From NCBI GenBank assembly GCA_964346375.1, contig CAYFUL010000062.1:1-8018 (forward strand): a DNA stretch of 8,018 nucleotides. The letters are read 5' to 3'. Under the pieces are notes generated by a model. It was not told the DNA's origin and ran no database searches. It saw nothing but the letters and a program-made list of their open reading frames with translations. Position 1 is the first letter of the stretch. The number at the start of each line of letters is the position of its first letter. The position numbers and the translations under genes were made by a program. Shown here piece by piece: positions 6,030 to 8,018 of this stretch. Source of the stretch: CAYFUL01 sp964346375 (GTDB lineage Bacteria > Bacillota > Clostridia > Tissierellales > Peptoniphilaceae).

Positions 6030-6920
6030 TTAATTATTTTCTGCTGCAAGTTCAATCATCTCTTGAAGCATTGTATCTAACTTTCCTTCGTCCTTTAATC
6101 TCTTTATAGTCTTATTAACTTCTGCAATAAGTTCAGTTTCGCCCTTCTTAGTTGCTACAGCTGATCCAGTTTCCACAACATCAAATTTAATGTCCTTTTC
6201 TACTGCTAGGTTTTCATTTTGGTATGCGTAAGATTGTGCAATTATTTCTTCAAGAATTATTGCATCAAGTGTACCAGAGTTAAGTTGAATTACTAAATCA
6301 GGAATTTTTGCAACGCTCATTACATTTTTTACTCCAAGTTCAGTTGCAATATCCTCTTGAATTGTTGCAGTTTGTACCCCAACGTTTAAATCTACTAGTG
6401 ATTCTGGAGTTGTAAATTTTCCTAAATTTTCTTTTGCAACTAATATAGTGTTTGCTGGTGTAAAGTATGTTTCAGAAAAATCCATTGCTTGCTTTCTTTC
6501 TTCTGTTGCAGTAATTCCTGAAAGACCAAGGTCAATTAAACCAGTCTCTACATTTGCAAGTACTGATGCAAATTCAATATCTTGAATTTCAAGTTCTACT
6601 CCTAAATCCTTAGCAATTTCCTGTCCAAGTAGAATATCAAATCCTGTAATAGTATCTTGTCCATCAATCATCTTATGAAATTCAAATGGTGGGAAATCTG
6701 CGTTAAGACCAATTACAAGTTTACCTGTTGCTTTAATTTGTTCTAGTTTATTTTCTCCACTTGCAGTTTCTTCTGTTTCTTTTTCATTAGTTGTTGCAGC
6801 ATTTGTTGCTGCATTTGTTCCTGTATTTGCTGCGGCATTGTCTTTCTTATCTCCTCCTCCGCAAGCTACTAGGGAAATTGACATACACATTACTAACAAT
6901 AGACTTACTAACTTTTTCAT
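6030..6920 (-). CDS. Amino-acid-binding lipoprotein of the ABC importer (family 3, probably arginine)
   Basis: Extracellular solute-binding lipoprotein, 296 aa. It has a lipoprotein signal peptide: MKK, a hydrophobic core and lipobox LVAC with Cys20. A low-complexity Asn/Ala/Thr linker follows (about 21-57), then a family 3 binding domain. Visible family blocks are KLVIGLNADFPPFEF (68-81), GFDILLGQEIA (93-103) and SGITATEERKQAMDFSETYF (134-153), whose Arg normally contacts the ligand carboxylate. The C-terminus reads NKTIKRLKDEGKLDTML. Start chosen at ATG 6918-6920 because of a perfect AAGGAGG (6927-6933). Any longer frame would translate the T-box terminator and core. It is first in the operon and lies directly behind a tRNA-Arg-type T-box. 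Arginine specificity is inferred from that leader and the divergent argG. Confidence 0.94.
   Translation of the reverse strand: MKKLVSLLLVMCMSISLVACGGGDKKDNAAANTGTNAATNAATTNEKETEETASGENKLEQIKATGKLVIGLNADFPPFEFHKMIDGQDTITGFDILLGQEIAKDLGVELEIQDIEFASVLANVETGLIDLGLSGITATEERKQAMDFSETYFTPANTILVAKENLGKFTTPESLVDLNVGVQTATIQEDIATELGVKNVMSVAKIPDLVIQLNSGTLDAIILEEIIAQSYAYQNENLAVEKDIKFDVVETGSAVATKKGETELIAEVNKTIKRLKDEGKLDTMLQEMIELAAENN
6799..6840 (-). repeat. 12-bp imperfect tandem repeat in the lipoprotein linker
   Basis: About 3.5 imperfect copies of a 12-bp unit (plus strand GCATTTGTTGCT, GCATTTGTTCCT, GTATTTGCTGCG, GCATTG) encode tetrapeptides NAAA-NTGT-NAAT-NAAT at residues 28-43. Such a repeat can gain or lose units in frame and so change the length of the tether between lipid anchor and binding domain. 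Confidence 0.75.
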
Positions 6921-6926
6921 TTTTTT

Positions 6927-6933
6927 CCTCCTT
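6927..6933 (-). promoter_or_regulatory. Ribosome binding site of the binding-protein gene
   Basis: AAGGAGG on the minus strand with a 6-nt spacer to the ATG at 6920. It decides the start and lies just beyond the T-box terminator, as expected for transcription-attenuation control. Confidence 0.85.
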
Positions 6934-6938
6934 AAAAT

Positions 6939-6966
6939 AAAAAATCCGCCTCTATGTAAGAGGCGG
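6939..6966 (-). terminator. T-box terminator of the importer operon
   Basis: On the minus strand CCGCCTCT (6966-6959) pairs with AGAGGCGG (6953-6946) around a 5-nt loop, giving 8 perfect pairs. An A and T6 follow (6945-6939). The CTCT of its first arm can instead pair with AGAG (6986-6983) just before the T-box core to form the antiterminator. This is the classic mutually exclusive switch. Confidence 0.93.
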
Positions 6967-7158
6967 AATATTCGCGGTACCACTCTAATTAATCTAAAAG
7001 ATTATCTCTAACCCTTAACGCAGGTGAAACGCTAGCCGATACTTAATTCCCAGCTAAATCTCTGTGGTTCTATTCCACTCCAATTCCCTTACCGGCTTTC
7101 ACCTTTCCCGGCTCTCTTGAAAAGTTTCATGAAGTGTACTTCTCCGCTTCGTTGATTT
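6939..7158 (-). promoter_or_regulatory. T-box riboswitch (tRNA-Arg, specifier AGA) controlling the amino-acid importer
   Basis: Leader RNA that senses uncharged tRNA and prevents termination. Seen on the minus strand: T-box core TGGTACCGCG (6982-6973), and a distal Stem I AGAGAGCCGG with loop GGTG and closing CCGG (about 7115-7091). The stem above the specifier loop is CACTTC (7136-7131) with GGAGTG (7081-7076). A Stem III-like AATCT/AGATT hairpin precedes the T-box. Directly after GGAGTG the loop reads GAAT-AGA-A, with AGA at 7071-7069, an arginine codon. Shifting one base upstream gives the stop codon TAG, which supports the chosen register. The AGTA S-turn is present on the opposite side of the loop. 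Size and order match full-length clostridial T-boxes. The codon is my reading of the fold. Confidence 0.93.
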
Positions 7159-7164
7159 TATAAT

Positions 7165-7193
7165 ACTTTAACTTGATAAATATTTTTTGTCAA
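7165..7193 (-). promoter_or_regulatory. Promoter of the importer T-box transcript
   Basis: On the minus strand a perfect TTGACA (7193-7188) is followed after 17 bp by TAAAGT (7170-7165). A TATTAT (7165-7160) overlaps just downstream but has a 22-bp spacer. The transcript start is expected near 7158. A-tract-rich DNA upstream (7194-7229) could act as an UP element. Confidence 0.65.
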
Positions 7194-7229
7194 GACTTTT
7201 TTTAAAAATTTTTAAAAATACTTTACTTA

Positions 7230-7258
7230 TTGACTTTTAACTTTTCAAATGCTAGTAT
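7230..7258 (+). promoter_or_regulatory. Promoter of the argG T-box transcript
   Basis: TTGACT (7230-7235), a 17-bp spacer and TAGTAT (7253-7258), with TATATA overlapping at 7256-7261. The start is expected near 7265. It is back to back with the importer promoter, with 36 bp of A/T tracts between the two -35 boxes, so both may share the same upstream DNA. Confidence 0.55.
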
Positions 7259-7264
7259 ATAGGC

Positions 7265-7464
7265 ATCTATGAAGAGAAGAGTAAAATTTTTAATAGAGCT
7301 GTAGAGAATCTTGGGTTGGTGAAACAAGATGCCTAAAAAAATTTGAATAGGAACTCTGAGTTTACCTTTCGATATTTAGACTGGTACGGTTATGCGTTAT
7401 AGTTTTAGAGAAAAAATTTGGGTGGTACCGCGACATTTCGTCCCTTGCAGGTATCATTTTTTTT
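7265..7464 (+). promoter_or_regulatory. T-box riboswitch (tRNA-Arg, specifier AGG) controlling argG
   Basis: The T-box core TGGTACCGCG (7423-7432) stands just upstream of argG. Stem I is recognisable. A distal hairpin ATCTTG/CAAGAT carries the conserved GGTTGGTGAAA loop (7313-7323). The helix above the specifier loop is AAATTTTT (7284-7291) with AAAAATTT (7337-7344), and the one below is AGAG (7273-7276) with CTCT (7354-7357). The loop reads GAAT-AGG-AA, placing AGG (7349-7351), an arginine codon, in the specifier position. This agrees with the downstream arginine-synthesis gene. The element is compact: only about 50 nt lie between Stem I and the T-box core, with no obvious Stem II pseudoknot. 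GGG (7420-7422) and CCC (7442-7444) can form the antiterminator helix. Confidence 0.9.
7423..7464 (+). terminator. Unusual terminator of the argG T-box, built on the T-box core
   Basis: TGGTACC (7423-7429) can pair with GGTATCA (7450-7456, one G-U pair). Inner GC and GAC/GUC pairing extends the stem, and T8 follows (7457-7464). No other hairpin fits before the T-run; CCT-TGC-AGG is only 3 bp. The terminator would therefore use the T-box core itself as its 5' arm. Confidence 0.6.
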
Positions 7465-7479
7465 ATATAGGAGGAAATA

Positions 7480-8018
7480 ATGAAGAAAAATTTTAAGAAA
7501 GTTGCACTTGCGTACTCTGGAGGACTTGATACTTCCATTACTATTCCATGGCTTAAAGAAAACTATGGCTGTGAAGTAATTGCAGTAGTTGGAAATGTAG
7601 GACAAGTTGGAGAATTAGAAGGACTTGAAGAAAAGGCAATTAATACTGGAGCTTCTAAGATATATATTGAAGATCTAGTAGATGAATTTATTGAGGACTA
7701 TGCCTTCCCTACTTTAAAAGCTGGAGCAAAGTATGAAGAAAATTACCTACTAGGTACTGCAACTGCAAGACCTATTATTGCAAAAAGACTTGTAGAAATT
7801 GCACTACAAGAAGGTTGCGACGCAGTAGCCCATGGTTGTACAGGTAAGGGAAATGACCAAATAAGATTTGAAATGGCAATAAAACACTTTGCGCCAGATC
7901 TACCTATAATTGCTCCTTGGAGAATTTGGGACATAAAGTCTCGTGAAGAAGAAATTGATTATGCTGAAAAGTTAAATATTCCGATAAAAATAAATAGAGA
8001 AACTAATTATTCCAAAGA
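7480..8018 (+). CDS. argG: Argininosuccinate synthase, 5' part (runs off the window)
   Basis: ATP-dependent ligase joining citrulline and aspartate to argininosuccinate, the penultimate step of arginine synthesis, in the cytoplasm. The first 179 residues are present, with no stop before the window end. The family signature is clear. The N-type ATP pyrophosphatase loop AYSGGLDTS sits at about 11-19, followed by EVIAVVGNVGQ, then the ATARPIIAKRLVEIA block and the citrulline/aspartate-binding AHGCTGKGNDQIRFE (about 118-132), then APWRIWDI. The start is ATG 7480-7482 with AGGAGG at 7469-7474 and a 5-nt spacer, immediately after the T-box terminator. Roughly 400 aa are usual for the family, so more than half lies outside. 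argH commonly follows argG but cannot be seen here. Confidence 0.97.
   Translation, partial: MKKNFKKVALAYSGGLDTSITIPWLKENYGCEVIAVVGNVGQVGELEGLEEKAINTGASKIYIEDLVDEFIEDYAFPTLKAGAKYEENYLLGTATARPIIAKRLVEIALQEGCDAVAHGCTGKGNDQIRFEMAIKHFAPDLPIIAPWRIWDIKSREEEIDYAEKLNIPIKINRETNYSK

Noticed and set aside
6921..6983. N-terminal extension of the binding protein from GTG 6983
   Set aside because: Those 21 codons are a translation of the T-box core and terminator. The lipoprotein signal and AAGGAGG fix the start at 6920.
7194..7229. Possible ArgR/AhrC operator between the divergent promoters
   Set aside because: The stretch is A/T tracts and lacks the TGnAT...ATnCA pattern of ARG boxes.
7260..7335. Perfect 8-bp complement TAGGCATC (7260-7267) and GATGCCTA (7328-7335) in the argG leader
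   Set aside because: Its first arm overlaps the predicted -10 and start site, so most of it may not be transcribed. Such a match is not unlikely by chance in a 200-nt leader.
7405..7605. 66-aa minus-strand open frame across the T-box and the start of argG
   Set aside because: It is antisense to the riboswitch and argG, with no coding character of its own.

Overview
The window looks like chromosomal DNA of a low-GC Gram-positive anaerobe of the Clostridia/Tissierellia type. The evidence is AT-rich DNA, strong AGGAGG-type ribosome binding sites, two T-box riboswitches, and a lipoprotein-based amino-acid ABC importer. The genus cannot be fixed from sequence alone. No rRNA, tRNA, CRISPR array, insertion sequence or phage gene was seen.

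Layout. 1-2187 (minus strand): a 60-aa helical protein translationally coupled (TAATG) to the membrane protease FtsH, with a possible terminator at the left edge. 2201-4320: a block of orphan accessory genes. It holds a TetR-family regulator gene broken by one in-frame TAA, an intact LacI-family regulator with its own promoter, and, facing it, a small membrane/zinc-ribbon gene also broken by one in-frame TAA. A bidirectional hairpin separates the last two. 4326-4473 is AT-rich and I see nothing in it. 4474-6920 (minus): a three-gene polar amino-acid ABC importer in the order binding lipoprotein, permease, ATPase, closed by a strong bidirectional terminator. 6921-7479: a roughly 560-bp divergent control region with two back-to-back promoters and two T-box leaders. 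7480-8018 (plus): the start of argG (argininosuccinate synthase), which runs off the window.

How it works together. The most interesting part is the divergent control region. Both leaders carry the T-box core TGGTACCGCG. In each, the inferred specifier loop reads GAAT-AGR-A, giving an arginine codon: AGA for the transporter and AGG for argG. The simple model is that uncharged tRNA-Arg switches on arginine uptake to the left and arginine synthesis to the right, with different codons (possibly different isoacceptors) read on each side. The argG leader is also compact. The 5' arm of its apparent terminator is the T-box core itself, unlike the textbook arrangement seen in the transporter leader.
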